A DNA stretch of 64,000 bases from Bacteroidales bacterium UBA4360 (GTDB taxonomy: Bacteria; Bacteroidota; Bacteroidia; Bacteroidales; UBA932), in contig DGSO01000019.1 in assembly GCA_002393945.1 (NCBI GenBank), positions 1-64,000 on the forward strand. Reading direction: 5' to 3'. Below the pieces are notes generated by a model, which was not told where the DNA came from, did no database searches, and worked only from the letters and a program-made list of their open reading frames with translations. The position numbers were made by a program, and so were the translations under genes. How positions within the stretch are numbered: position 1 is the first letter of the stretch; every line of letters begins with the position of its first letter. Below, one piece after another: positions 16,394 to 25,568 of the stretch.

Positions 16394-17379
16394 TGTTTTT
16401 CGAGTATCCATATCTTCTCTGGCTCCTTGTGATACCGGTACTTCTGGTAATCAGGTATCTGTGGGTCGAGATAAAGGACAGAAGGCCTCATCTGAGGGTA
16501 TCCGGCTCCGATGCATGGAAGGCCGGAGGACGCAGCGTCCTGGAAATACTCCGCCACCTTCCCTTCGTCCTCAGAACCGCGGCGCTATGCCTGATCATAA
16601 TCTGCGTTGCGAGGCCGCGCTCGTCCACACAGGCGGAAAAGACCGACACCGAAGGCATCGACATAGTCTTCGCGATGGACGTTTCCACATCCATGCTGGC
16701 AAGGGACTTCGAGCCGGACCGCCTTTCCGCGGCCAAGGACATCGCTATCGAATTCATAGCCCAGAGGCCCACTGACCGCATGGGAATCGTGGTGTTTGCG
16801 GGAGAGAGCTACACGCAGTGCCCCCTTACCACGGACCGCGCAACCCTCATAAACCTCATGAAGGAGGTCCAGACCGACCTTATCGAGGACGGTACGGCCA
16901 TCGGCAACGGACTTGCGACAGCGGTTGCAAGGATGAAGGACTCTGACGCCAAGTCCCGTGTCGTCATACTGCTTACCGACGGCGTGAACAACATGGGAGA
17001 GATAGACCCGGAGATGGCAACGGAAATCGCCAAAACCTACGGGATAAGGGTTTACACCATCGGCGTGGGCGCCAACGGCGAGGCTCCGTACCCCGTGCAG
17101 ACTCCGTGGGGCATAGAGATGCGCCGCGTTCCGGTGGAGATTGACGAAGCCCTCCTCAAAACCATCGCCGACGGCACCGGAGGCCGATATTTCAGGGCCA
17201 CGGACAACACCAAGCTGTCTGAGATTTACGGGGAAATCGGCAAGATGGAAAAGAGCAGGACCACGGTGGATTCCTTCCCCGTGTACAAGGACCTTTACAA
17301 GAACTACGCAATTGCGGCACTGGTATGCCTCCTGCTGGAGGTGCTGATTGGTGTATTGCTGAGGAGGATGCCATGCTGA
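16393..17379 (+). CDS. batA: Aerotolerance VWA protein BatA
   Basis: The 328-residue protein has two N-terminal helices (about 8-22 and 57-75), a VWA domain with intact MIDAS motif DVSTSMLARDF and LLTDGVNNMGE, and a C-terminal membrane helix (about 303-322). BatA and BatB are membrane-anchored VWA proteins linked to oxygen tolerance and envelope stability in Bacteroides. It overlaps batB by 7 bases. Confidence 0.93.
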   Translation: MFFEYPYLLWLLVIPVLLVIRYLWVEIKDRRPHLRVSGSDAWKAGGRSVLEILRHLPFVLRTAALCLIIICVARPRSSTQAEKTDTEGIDIVFAMDVSTSMLARDFEPDRLSAAKDIAIEFIAQRPTDRMGIVVFAGESYTQCPLTTDRATLINLMKEVQTDLIEDGTAIGNGLATAVARMKDSDAKSRVVILLTDGVNNMGEIDPEMATEIAKTYGIRVYTIGVGANGEAPYPVQTPWGIEMRRVPVEIDEALLKTIADGTGGRYFRATDNTKLSEIYGEIGKMEKSRTTVDSFPVYKDLYKNYAIAALVCLLLEVLIGVLLRRMPC

Positions 17380-18377
17380 TATTCGGAGACTATAAATTCC
17401 TGTATCTGCTGCTTCTGATTCCGGTTTTCATCATCGGATACGGAGTGGTGCGATACTTTATGAAAAGGCGCATCCGGAAGTTCGGAGACCCCGCCCTTGT
17501 AAATGCCCTCATGCCTTCCTGGTCCCGGTCAAAGGGATGGGTGAAGGCGGTGCTCTTCAGTCTTGCGTTCGGGCTGTTTGTCATCGGCCTTGCAAGGCCC
17601 CGCACCGGGGCGAAACTTGCCGAAAGGAAAACCCGCGGGGCAGAGATTATAGTGGCCCTGGACGTTTCCAATTCCATGCTGGCAAGGGACTACTCCCCCA
17701 ACCGCCTGGAAAGGGCAAAGCTCTCGATTTCGCGCCTGACAGACAAACTGCAGGAAGACCGCATCGGCCTTGTAATCTTTGCAGGGACCTCATTCGTGCA
17801 GCTGCCCGTAACAACCGACTACGTGAGCGCCAAGATGTTCCTGTCTTCCATCGACACGGGCTCGATTCCGGTACAGGGAACAGCTATCGGAGACGCCATA
17901 CGCCTCAGTATCAAAAGCTTCAGCGCCCAGAGCGAGAAGAGCCGCGTAATCATAGTCATTTCCGACGGTGAAAACCACGAGGACGACGCCGTGGCTGCCG
18001 CAAAACAGGCCGCGGAGATCGGCATAAAGGTCTATACCATAGGCGTTGGCTCTGCGGAGGGACAGCCCATTCCGCTGGAAGGTGAGCTCATGAAGGACAA
18101 GGACGGAAACATTGTGGTGACAAAGCTCAACGAGCAGATGCTCCGTGACATTGCCCGTGCCGGCGGCGGAGCCTATATCCACGCTGGCGGCGAGGAATTC
18201 GGCCTGAATCCCATCATCCAGGACATCCGCAGGATGGAGGACGAAGAGTTTGGCAGCGTCGTGTTCGAAGAATATGACGAGCAGTACATGTACTTCTTCG
18301 GCGCAGCCCTTCTTCTCCTGGTGATTGAAATGCTCATTGGCGGCAGAAAGCCCCGCCGTAAACTTTTCGAGGTATGA
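17373..18377 (+). CDS. batB: Aerotolerance VWA protein BatB
   Basis: The 334-residue paralogue of BatA has the same topology: N-terminal helices (about 9-24 and 53-70), VWA domain with MIDAS DVSNSMLARDY and VISDGENHED, and a C-terminal helix (about 308-325). The ATG at 17373, inside the batA tail, gives MLIFGDYKFLYLLLL, the usual family beginning; the longer upstream frame is discarded. It shares ATGA with batC. Confidence 0.93.
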   Translation: MLIFGDYKFLYLLLLIPVFIIGYGVVRYFMKRRIRKFGDPALVNALMPSWSRSKGWVKAVLFSLAFGLFVIGLARPRTGAKLAERKTRGAEIIVALDVSNSMLARDYSPNRLERAKLSISRLTDKLQEDRIGLVIFAGTSFVQLPVTTDYVSAKMFLSSIDTGSIPVQGTAIGDAIRLSIKSFSAQSEKSRVIIVISDGENHEDDAVAAAKQAAEIGIKVYTIGVGSAEGQPIPLEGELMKDKDGNIVVTKLNEQMLRDIARAGGGAYIHAGGEEFGLNPIIQDIRRMEDEEFGSVVFEEYDEQYMYFFGAALLLLVIEMLIGGRKPRRKLFEV

Positions 18378-19084
18378 GAAAGTTAGCGATAATATGCCTT
18401 TTGGTACTCTCCTGCACTGCCGCATGGGGGCAGAAGAGGGATCTTCGCCGGGGCAACCGCGAATTCCGCAAGGAGCAGTACGACAAGGCCGATGTCAGTT
18501 ACCGTAAAGGCCTGCTGAAAGACTCCACGAACTTGGGGGCAAGGTACAACCTGGCAAACAACCTGTACAGGCAGGGCAATTTCGACGAGGCCGCAAAACA
18601 GCTGGACCGCACTCCTGCCGACAGCATTGCAAAGCATACGTTCGCAGCCGATTATTACTTCAATCAGGGCAACGTGGCAATTGCAAAGCAGGACTGGAGC
18701 AAGGCGGTGGAGAGTTATATCCGCTGCCTGATGCTCACTCCGGACGACATGGCAGCCAAGGAGAACTACACTTACGCCCGCAAGAAACTGGAAGAGCAGC
18801 AGCAGAACCAGAACCAGGACGGCGAAGGCGGAGACAACAACCAGGACCAACAAAACCAGGACCAGAATAAGGATCAGAAGGACCAGAACCAGGACCAGCA
18901 GAATGACAATGGAGACAAGGGTCAGGACGGGCAGCAGCCACAGCCTCAACAGGTAGAGCTGTCACCCCAGCAGGCGCAGCAGCTCCTGCAGGCAATCCAG
19001 GACAAGGAACGCCAGACTCAGGAAAAGGTAGACGAGAAGAAGGCTGCAGCCCTCAAGTCCCGTCAGAAGGAAAAGAATTGGTAA
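18374..19084 (+). CDS. batC: TPR protein BatC with Q/N/D-rich tail
   Basis: The 236-residue protein has a signal peptide (ends TAAWGQ), about three TPR units (about 25-140) and then a low-complexity stretch of Gln, Asn and Asp (about 140-190), followed by a helical Gln-rich end. BatC is the periplasmic TPR component of the Bat complex. The Q/N/D run is biased by repeated CAG/CAG-like codons and probably forms a flexible linker. One base separates it from the batD-batE fusion. Confidence 0.9.
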   Translation: MRKLAIICLLVLSCTAAWGQKRDLRRGNREFRKEQYDKADVSYRKGLLKDSTNLGARYNLANNLYRQGNFDEAAKQLDRTPADSIAKHTFAADYYFNQGNVAIAKQDWSKAVESYIRCLMLTPDDMAAKENYTYARKKLEEQQQNQNQDGEGGDNNQDQQNQDQNKDQKDQNQDQQNDNGDKGQDGQQPQPQQVELSPQQAQQLLQAIQDKERQTQEKVDEKKAAALKSRQKEKNW

Positions 19085-19085
19085 G

Positions 19086-21701
19086 ATGAAAAAACTGTTC
19101 ACCATATTGCTCGCAGCCTTGACGGCGGTTACCGCATGGGCGCAGACGAGCATCCGCGCAGAGGTCCACAACATAGTGGAACTCTCCGAACGTTTCAACC
19201 TTGTATTCATAATTGAAGGCGAGAACTCCCCTTCGGAATTCAGTTGGGAACCCGGGGACGACTTCACGCTGGTCTGGGGCCCTCAGAAGGGGTCTTCCAC
19301 CAGCATCAGCATGGTGAACGGCAAGACCACCAAGAGCTCGCAGGTATCTTACACATACATACTTCAGGCAAAGAAAACCGGAAGTTTCACCATCAATCCC
19401 GCTACCGCGAAAGTCAAGGGCAGGGAGATTTCCTCGAACCCGGTCACGGTGAAGGTCGTGGACAACGGCTCCAAGCAGCAGTCCCAGCCCCAGGCCTCCC
19501 AGGGCGGCGGAAATGCTTCCCAGTCTTCCCAGGCCGCGTCCACATCCGAGGCCGATATCTTCATGCGCCTCACCCTCTCCCGCAGCAGCGTCGTGGTGGG
19601 AGAGCCGGTAACCGCCACCCTCAAGATTTACCAGAGGGCCAATCTGGTGGGCTTCGAGAACGCCAAGTTCCCTTCGTTCAAGGGCTTCTGGTCCAGCGAG
19701 GTGGAAGCCCCGCAGAACGTTGAATTCAAGAGGGAGGAAGTAAACGGGACCGTTTACAATTCGGCCCTTCTGAGGCGCTGGGTAATCATCCCGCAGAAGG
19801 CCGGGGACATCACTATCGACCCTGCAGAGATCGTCTGCCTCGTTAACGTCCAGAGACGCCGCTCATCCGGTTCCATCTTCGACGATTTCTTCGGCAGCGA
19901 TTACGCCACCATGAGGCAGAGGGTCTATACTTCTTCTCCCGTCCTGCATGTTGCAGCCCTTCCGGAAGGCGCTCCGGCATCCTTCGGAGGCGGCGTTGGA
20001 GAGTTCTCCGTGAAGGCCAAGGTGAGCAAGGATTCGCTCAAGGCACACGATGCGGCATCTCTCGTCGTGACCGTTTCCGGCAAGGGCAACATCGCCCTTC
20101 TGGAGGCCCCCAAGGTGAGTTTCCCTCCGGATTTCGAGGTGTATGACGTGAAGAGCACAACCAGCGGCGGTGCAACGTCCGGCAGCAAGACCTTCGAATA
20201 TCCTTTCATCCCCAGAAGCCACGGAGACTTTACCATAGCACCGGTGAAGTATTCATATTACGACGTCAAGTCCCGCAGGTACCAGACCGCCCAGACCGAT
20301 TCTCTGCATATTTCGGTGCAGAAGTCATCGGCCCAGGGTGCAGCGGCGGTACAGGACAGCGGCAACACTCTCATAGTTGAGCGCAAGGGCGTGAAGAACC
20401 TGGACGAGGATATCCGGTACATACGCACGAAGACTGACCTGGGCGGCTCAAGGAAGTTCTTCATCGACTCAATCGCCTATATTGTCATTGCTGTCCTCAT
20501 GGTGCTTGCCGCGCTGGGCTTCTGGCTTGGTTTCCGCAAGGTTGCAGCCCGCCGTGCCGACGTTGCCGGCACCCGTAACCGCAAGGCCACCAAACAGGCC
20601 CTGAAAAGGCTGTCACAGGCTCGCGAATTCCTGCAGAAAGACCTGTACACGGCATTCTACGAGGAGCTTCACCGCTCACTGCTTGGCTTTGTCGGCGACA
20701 AGCTTTCCATTGACATGGCGCAGCAGACCAAGGAGAATATTTCCAGTTCGCTCATCGCCAAGGGCGTGCCGGAAAGCGTGGTTGCCGATTTCACCGGCCT
20801 CATCGACCAGTGCGAATATGCACGCTACGCCCCCGATGCAGGCCACGACGCCATGAACGCCCACTATGAAAAGGCCGTCTCTACAATTACCGCCATCGAC
20901 TCTTACATGAAAAAAGGTCCGTCATATAATGCATCGGCAGCAGGCATGGTTGCACTGCTCTTGATGCTCTCACCCGCAGCACTTGACGCACAGGCGCTGT
21001 CCTACCCGGATTCACTCTTCAAGGCCGGATGCGAGGCTTATGCTTCGGCCAATTACGACGCAGCCGTCAGCGCCTGGGAGGATGTCCAGGCCACTGGACT
21101 CACATCCAGGGAGCTGCTGTATAACCTTGGCGGCGCCTATGTGAAGACCGGGGAAATCGGCAAGGCTGTCCTCGCATACGAGAGGGCTCTGAGGATGGAT
21201 CCGTCCGATGCCGATGTGAAGTACAATCTGGAGTATGCGAAGGCCCTCACCCAGGACAGGATTGACGCCGTTCCGGAGTTCTTCCTGAAGACTGCCGCAA
21301 GGAATTTCTGCTTCAGCGTTCCGTCAAATGTCTGGGCTGTCCTTTCGCTTGTTTTCCTTGCCGTCACGCTGCTGCTCGGGCTTCTGTTCCTGCTAGGTTC
21401 CACGGCCGGAAAACGCCGTCTGGGCTTCTTCGGAGGCATAGTTGCCCTGCTTTTCACCTTCTTTTGCTGGAACTTCGCGCTCTGGCAGTCAAGGGAAGCG
21501 AGCCGTCAGGACCTTGCCATAGTGATGAAGCCGGTTTCGCAGGTTGGCAGCACCCCTTCCGAAGAATCGGCAAAATCCCTTTTCATCCTGCACGAAGGCA
21601 CGAAGGTGAAGGTCCTTGACAACGTCTCCGGCTTCACCCAGATAGAGATTGCCGACGGCCGCCAGGGATGGATAGCCTCAAAGGACATTGAGGTAATCTG
21701 A
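19086..21701 (+). CDS. BatD-BatE fusion (oxygen tolerance protein plus TPR/SH3 module)
   Basis: The 871-residue protein joins two normally separate proteins. Residues 1-600 are BatD: signal peptide (ends TAWAQ), beta-rich repeats, a membrane helix (about 460-480) and a helical cytoplasmic domain. From M608 the sequence begins again like a BatE precursor, with a hydrophobic segment ending in PAALDAQA, a TPR pair (LLYNLGGAYVKTGEIGKAVL), two membrane helices (about 745-790) and an SH3-like end (GWIASKDIEVI). There is no stop or frameshift between them. The former signal peptide must now be a membrane segment, or M608 is an internal start. It closes the Bat operon. Confidence 0.88.
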   Translation: MKKLFTILLAALTAVTAWAQTSIRAEVHNIVELSERFNLVFIIEGENSPSEFSWEPGDDFTLVWGPQKGSSTSISMVNGKTTKSSQVSYTYILQAKKTGSFTINPATAKVKGREISSNPVTVKVVDNGSKQQSQPQASQGGGNASQSSQAASTSEADIFMRLTLSRSSVVVGEPVTATLKIYQRANLVGFENAKFPSFKGFWSSEVEAPQNVEFKREEVNGTVYNSALLRRWVIIPQKAGDITIDPAEIVCLVNVQRRRSSGSIFDDFFGSDYATMRQRVYTSSPVLHVAALPEGAPASFGGGVGEFSVKAKVSKDSLKAHDAASLVVTVSGKGNIALLEAPKVSFPPDFEVYDVKSTTSGGATSGSKTFEYPFIPRSHGDFTIAPVKYSYYDVKSRRYQTAQTDSLHISVQKSSAQGAAAVQDSGNTLIVERKGVKNLDEDIRYIRTKTDLGGSRKFFIDSIAYIVIAVLMVLAALGFWLGFRKVAARRADVAGTRNRKATKQALKRLSQAREFLQKDLYTAFYEELHRSLLGFVGDKLSIDMAQQTKENISSSLIAKGVPESVVADFTGLIDQCEYARYAPDAGHDAMNAHYEKAVSTITAIDSYMKKGPSYNASAAGMVALLLMLSPAALDAQALSYPDSLFKAGCEAYASANYDAAVSAWEDVQATGLTSRELLYNLGGAYVKTGEIGKAVLAYERALRMDPSDADVKYNLEYAKALTQDRIDAVPEFFLKTAARNFCFSVPSNVWAVLSLVFLAVTLLLGLLFLLGSTAGKRRLGFFGGIVALLFTFFCWNFALWQSREASRQDLAIVMKPVSQVGSTPSEESAKSLFILHEGTKVKVLDNVSGFTQIEIADGRQGWIASKDIEVI

Positions 21702-21770
21702 GACAACGGTATATATGACGACAACGCCTCTCCTCTCCCTTAAGGAAAGAACTGTCGGGACTGCGGCCGT

Positions 21771-23156
21771 TTACTTGGGCAGCTGCGCGCCGTAGTCCTT
21801 AACCGCCCCGAAGAGGTCTTTGGCCTTCTCCCAGGGATACTTGTTGCAGTACATGCTGGGGCGGACAATTTCGCTGCCCTGCTGGTTAAGGCCGAAAGCC
21901 CTGTTAAACTGGTTGGCGGCCGAATTGGGGTTGTAGGTCTGGGAAGACATTATTTTAAGGCTCATGAAGCCTTCCAGGTAGGACTTGTCAACTGCGTTTA
22001 GGAAAGCGTCGTTTCCTTCTGGCATTTCCACATTGCCCTCATACTTGGGGCCGATCTGCTCGGCTTCCTCAATGCGGGCAGCCGGGACGGAAATGGATGA
22101 AGCTCCCATTGCGGCAATCTCAAGGTCGCGTTTGTTGGCGAAGAAGTAGTTGTCATAGAGGTTGCTTATCTTGGCGGCCTCCATGGCCTTGTTTGATTCA
22201 TAGTAAACGCGTTCCACACCGCAGTTGCTGTTGCAGCCGAAGATGTTGTTGTGGACGTCGATGGTACGGATGCCGTTCATGAAACGGAAGCCCTGTCCCA
22301 TGTCTTCAAAGGCCTTGGTCCTGGTCCAGGTGAAAAGGACGGTGTTGTGGTGGAATTCCAGGGAGACCTTCTCGATATCGGCATCACGGACGCTTCCCTT
22401 TACCTGGCAGGAGGCGTAACGGCAGGCGATGAAGATATTGTTGCTTATCTCCATGTGTCCCTTGCCCATGAGGGCGGAGATGCCATAGTCGCGGCAGTTG
22501 ACGAAGATGCAGTTGGAGACGCGGACGTTTCCCTCTACATCCATGTGCAGCGCGTATTCATTTCCGTTGGCATAACCAACCTTGGGAACTGCAGGGCTTC
22601 CGTCGGGTTCGATGAACCGGCCGGTGAGAACGCCCTTGTTGGGAGTTCCGGTGCGTTCATCGTCAACGTTGGCAGCGCAGTACAGGTTGTTTTCGCCAAA
22701 GTCGAAGACCAGACCGTCTATGACTACATTTCCATCAGGGCCGGTGTAGCCGTAAGGCCTTTTGGAGTTGATGTTCAGAAGGGGAGCCGTGAATTTCTGG
22801 CTGGTGGGCTGGATTTTGGTTACGTGCTTGATGACGTCGCGCTCTGAGAAATCGGTGGAATAGCCGCCGTAGATGCTGATGAATTTGCCGCGGTCGTTCT
22901 GCGCGTTGCCGAATTTACCGCATTCAAGGTAACCGCGGTCCATGTTGCCAAGGTAGTTTCCTTCGGCCACGTAGATGATATCATCGTCCTGGGCGGTGTC
23001 AATGGCCTTCTGGAGGTCTTTCATGGCGGTAGTGGGGCTGAGGCCGTCTGCGCGGGCAGAGCCGGTGGTTGCGCTCACATAGAAGGTCTTGCCCTGGGCG
23101 GCATTGAGTGCCGCAACAAGCAGCATGACAGCTGCGAGGAATCTGCTGTGTATCAT
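21771..23156 (-). CDS. Secreted right-handed beta-helix protein
   Basis: The 461-residue protein has a signal peptide (ends AAQG), then KTFYVSATTGSARADGLSPT and the DUF1565-type opening, followed by repeated short strands with Asn ladders (VRVSNCIFVNCRDYGIS, HMEISNNIFIACRY) typical of parallel beta-helix (PbH1) proteins. Such proteins are often polysaccharide lyases, hydrolases or adhesins. No catalytic site is evident, so no activity is assigned. It is convergent with the Bat operon; the 69 bases between them hold no clear terminator. Confidence 0.8.
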   Translation of the reverse strand: MIHSRFLAAVMLLVAALNAAQGKTFYVSATTGSARADGLSPTTAMKDLQKAIDTAQDDDIIYVAEGNYLGNMDRGYLECGKFGNAQNDRGKFISIYGGYSTDFSERDVIKHVTKIQPTSQKFTAPLLNINSKRPYGYTGPDGNVVIDGLVFDFGENNLYCAANVDDERTGTPNKGVLTGRFIEPDGSPAVPKVGYANGNEYALHMDVEGNVRVSNCIFVNCRDYGISALMGKGHMEISNNIFIACRYASCQVKGSVRDADIEKVSLEFHHNTVLFTWTRTKAFEDMGQGFRFMNGIRTIDVHNNIFGCNSNCGVERVYYESNKAMEAAKISNLYDNYFFANKRDLEIAAMGASSISVPAARIEEAEQIGPKYEGNVEMPEGNDAFLNAVDKSYLEGFMSLKIMSSQTYNPNSAANQFNRAFGLNQQGSEIVRPSMYCNKYPWEKAKDLFGAVKDYGAQLPK

Positions 23157-23211
23157 ATCCGGTATTTTTAGGTTAAATAATTCTCGTATGTGGTTCTCAC
23201 ATGCAAACCTA

Positions 23212-23219
23212 CAAAATTA
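23212..23219 (-). promoter_or_regulatory. -7 box TAATTTTG of the beta-helix gene
   Basis: An exact consensus match on the minus strand, 55 bases before the ATG. The 220-base A/T-rich gap (23157-23376) also contains small inverted repeats (ATGTG/CACAT at 23188-23202, AGTTA/TAACT near 23288-23301) that could be operator sites. No clear box for the cytolysin gene was found in it. Confidence 0.5.
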
Positions 23220-23376
23220 GCTCTTAACAGGCAACACGGAAACATAGTTAGTTTTTACTAATTTTAAACCTCACATACTAATATAGTTAATTCTAACTGC
23301 TCGTTCCTACTCGAAAATCACTACTTTCGAAACAAATATTTCATACCGACGCCATATTTTACTAACCATTAATACT

Positions 23377-24981
23377 ATGAGAACAAAACACATTATCGTT
23401 TCGGCGGCGTTTTTGACGCTGTCCAGTGTTGCCTTTGCCCAGACTCAGATTCAGAAAGAACTTAATGATTTCATTCTTTCGGCCTCTTCCCTGGAAACCC
23501 GCTCGGCGTTGACAAAGACGCCTTATACGCCGGATCAATTGCCTCAAGTGGTTGTAAATGATGCCGGAGAGGCTTTTGAATTGAGAAAAAGAGATATAGA
23601 TGTAAAAGCTACTCCCGGACCGGATATGTTTGCAACAGATGCCACAACCATTTTTCCTGGAGCAGTAGTGTTTGCAGACACTGATCTTGCAGATGGAAGA
23701 CCCACTCTGGTTGGATTGCCGGCAGGTACCGCAGACATTTTTGTTGAATTCAACACCGGTTCTACAGTTCCCAGCGAGCAGATTACACTCACAAGTAAAG
23801 AGGTCTCGAACTATATTTATAGAGTATTAAGAGATGCGAATAACCTTTATGCGCCGCCGGTGAATCTTAATGTACAAACCAAGTATTGTTCATCCACTTC
23901 TGAAGTGGCATATGCCATTGGTTGCGATGCCAAATACCTGACAAATAAGGTAAAAGTTGACACCAAGACCACAAAAAATGAAACCAAGATAATCTCCGTT
24001 CAGGATTTTACCCAGAAATACTATACTGTTAGCGTAACCCCTCATAGTTCAAAAGAACTGTATAAGTATTTTGGAAATGTAACCAAAGCCGAATTCTCCA
24101 ACAGAGTTGGCAACAGGGCGATTGCTGTGATTAATTCTGTCACCTATGGCCGCCGTGCATACGCTTTCCAGTCCTACTCTACATCGGATATGACGTTTAC
24201 AGGTACGGAGAGTGCCAAAGTAAACGCCGGCGGAGTGAGCGTAAATGCTTCATCCGCTCAGAATATTGCAAAGAGAAGTAAGACAGACGACAACTTTGTA
24301 TTTATTCTTGGCGGAAGTATCAAACCCGCACAGAAAGTTCTTAAAGGGACTCCTATAAGAGAGGCCTTTTCAGAAAGTGAGGATGATTTGAAAATAGGCC
24401 CTTCAAATCAGGGTGTTCCTATTGCTTTTACCGCAAGATTCCTGGCTACCGGCAGGCAGGCTACAGCCAGGGCAACCGGAAAGACCACAGAGGTTTCTTA
24501 TGTAAAGATGCCCAAAAGAGTGGACTGGGAAGTAAAGAATAACGCCGATGTCGCCGGTAAATGTGTGAAGTTCAAGGACATGTATAATGTGGCTGTCGTC
24601 AAGTTCAATTCAGCCAAGAACGAGTACTATATTGCAAAGATTCATCAAGGCTCAGGGAACTATGGTGACAGTCGTTATGTGGGCTACAATGAGATTCAAT
24701 ACGGTAGTAAAGGTTCGACTAGCAGGCGCCATGCACCAGAGGAGAGCGATATGAAAAAAATAGGGGTGAATATGGATGAAGCCTATATCTATGGACCTGT
24801 TTTTTACACCGTGCGCTCAAGAACAGCTGAAGGCCAGGACTGGAGCGAGAGCGACCAGGGATACTTTGATGTATCTTCATGTAACGGATCTGCTAGAATT
24901 GTGATTGATGGTAGCGCTCTTGCCGGTTCAAAGAGGAAACCATATGTCCACTCAAGTTCAAATCCGAAACCCATTCATTAG
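23377..24981 (+). CDS. Cholesterol-dependent-cytolysin-like pore-forming protein
   Basis: The 534-residue protein has a signal peptide (ends VAFAQ) and aligns by eye with pneumolysin-type cytolysins over domains 1-3. Matching blocks are LNDFILSASS (29-38), ATDATTIFPGAVVFADTDL (86-104), QDFTQKYYTVSV (209-220), NSVTYGRRAY (253-262), FVFILGG (307-313) and QGVPIAFTARFL (345-356). Residues 270-300 are amphipathic as expected of a membrane-inserting hairpin. The C-terminal part (about 375-534) does not show the Trp-rich undecapeptide ECTGLAWEWWR, so cholesterol binding of the usual kind is unlikely. This fits the CDC-like proteins of Bacteroidota. The gene is markedly A/T-rich and overlaps the following lipoprotein gene by 38 bases. 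Target cell and activity are unknown. Confidence 0.9.
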   Translation: MRTKHIIVSAAFLTLSSVAFAQTQIQKELNDFILSASSLETRSALTKTPYTPDQLPQVVVNDAGEAFELRKRDIDVKATPGPDMFATDATTIFPGAVVFADTDLADGRPTLVGLPAGTADIFVEFNTGSTVPSEQITLTSKEVSNYIYRVLRDANNLYAPPVNLNVQTKYCSSTSEVAYAIGCDAKYLTNKVKVDTKTTKNETKIISVQDFTQKYYTVSVTPHSSKELYKYFGNVTKAEFSNRVGNRAIAVINSVTYGRRAYAFQSYSTSDMTFTGTESAKVNAGGVSVNASSAQNIAKRSKTDDNFVFILGGSIKPAQKVLKGTPIREAFSESEDDLKIGPSNQGVPIAFTARFLATGRQATARATGKTTEVSYVKMPKRVDWEVKNNADVAGKCVKFKDMYNVAVVKFNSAKNEYYIAKIHQGSGNYGDSRYVGYNEIQYGSKGSTSRRHAPEESDMKKIGVNMDEAYIYGPVFYTVRSRTAEGQDWSESDQGYFDVSSCNGSARIVIDGSALAGSKRKPYVHSSSNPKPIH

Positions 24982-25522
24982 TATCAGACTGTATAGTGTG
25001 ATACTGTTCATTATACTGATTTCCGGATGCCAGACATCCGGAAATCAGTTTTATAGAAGCGGAGAGTTCTCATTCAGCTACAGCGCTGATGATTATTGCG
25101 TAAAGGATGAGGCGACTGAAGGCCCATACACCTCTTTTTTCCTTGAGCAGAACAAAAAGCCTTCAAACAGGATAGAATTCAGCATCTATCGCTATGAGCC
25201 GGAGTTTGTCAAAACCATTCTCCCTACCGAGCTCGCAAAAGAAATACAGATAGACGTAATGGAAGTGTATGCTCGCGCCACGGCTGATATTATCATTTCA
25301 GAAGAAAGCGGACTTGTCGTTCCGGATGATATTACTTTTCCTTATACGGTTGATGCCGTTGCAATAGGAAAGACCAAGGACGATGAAGATGTGGTTCTTC
25401 GCATTTCATCCACTCAGATAGAATACTACAATGTAATCACCGTTGCATGGGGTGATTCCCCGGAAACTGTGCGCTCATACGCCGATATTCTTTCCTCTTT
25501 TCTGGTTACAAAAGACAAGTAA
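24944..25522 (+). CDS. Small lipoprotein co-encoded with the cytolysin-like protein
   Basis: The 192-residue product has a short N-terminus, a hydrophobic core and a lipobox (LISGC, Cys29), so it should be a lipid-anchored envelope protein. The mature part is acidic and beta-rich (FSFSYSADDYCVKDEATEG) with no family I recognise. The ATG lies 38 bases inside the end of the cytolysin gene, in a different frame, so the two are co-transcribed and coupled. The pairing suggests self-protection or a pore cofactor; this is inference. An alternative is an unrelated stress lipoprotein. Confidence 0.82.
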   Translation: MSTQVQIRNPFISIRLYSVILFIILISGCQTSGNQFYRSGEFSFSYSADDYCVKDEATEGPYTSFFLEQNKKPSNRIEFSIYRYEPEFVKTILPTELAKEIQIDVMEVYARATADIIISEESGLVVPDDITFPYTVDAVAIGKTKDDEDVVLRISSTQIEYYNVITVAWGDSPETVRSYADILSSFLVTKDK

Positions 25523-25543
25523 TAAAATCTCAATTATTTTTTG

Positions 25544-25551
25544 TAAATTTG
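25544..25551 (+). promoter_or_regulatory. -7 box TAAATTTG, probable exbB-exbD-tonB promoter
   Basis: An exact consensus match 61 bases before the exbB ATG and upstream of the hairpin at 25569-25591. No other box lies between that hairpin and exbB. Confidence 0.55.
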
Positions 25552-25568
25552 CGGTTTGATATGGATTA

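Noticed and set aside
20900..20912. Separate batE gene starting at 20907
   Set aside because: The frame is continuous from batD with no stop, and no ribosome-binding or promoter signal precedes M608; kept as one fused gene with the internal start mentioned.
23377..24981. Classical cholesterol-binding cytolysin
   Set aside because: I looked for the Trp-rich undecapeptide and the Thr-Leu pair in the C-terminal part and found neither, so cholesterol binding is not claimed.
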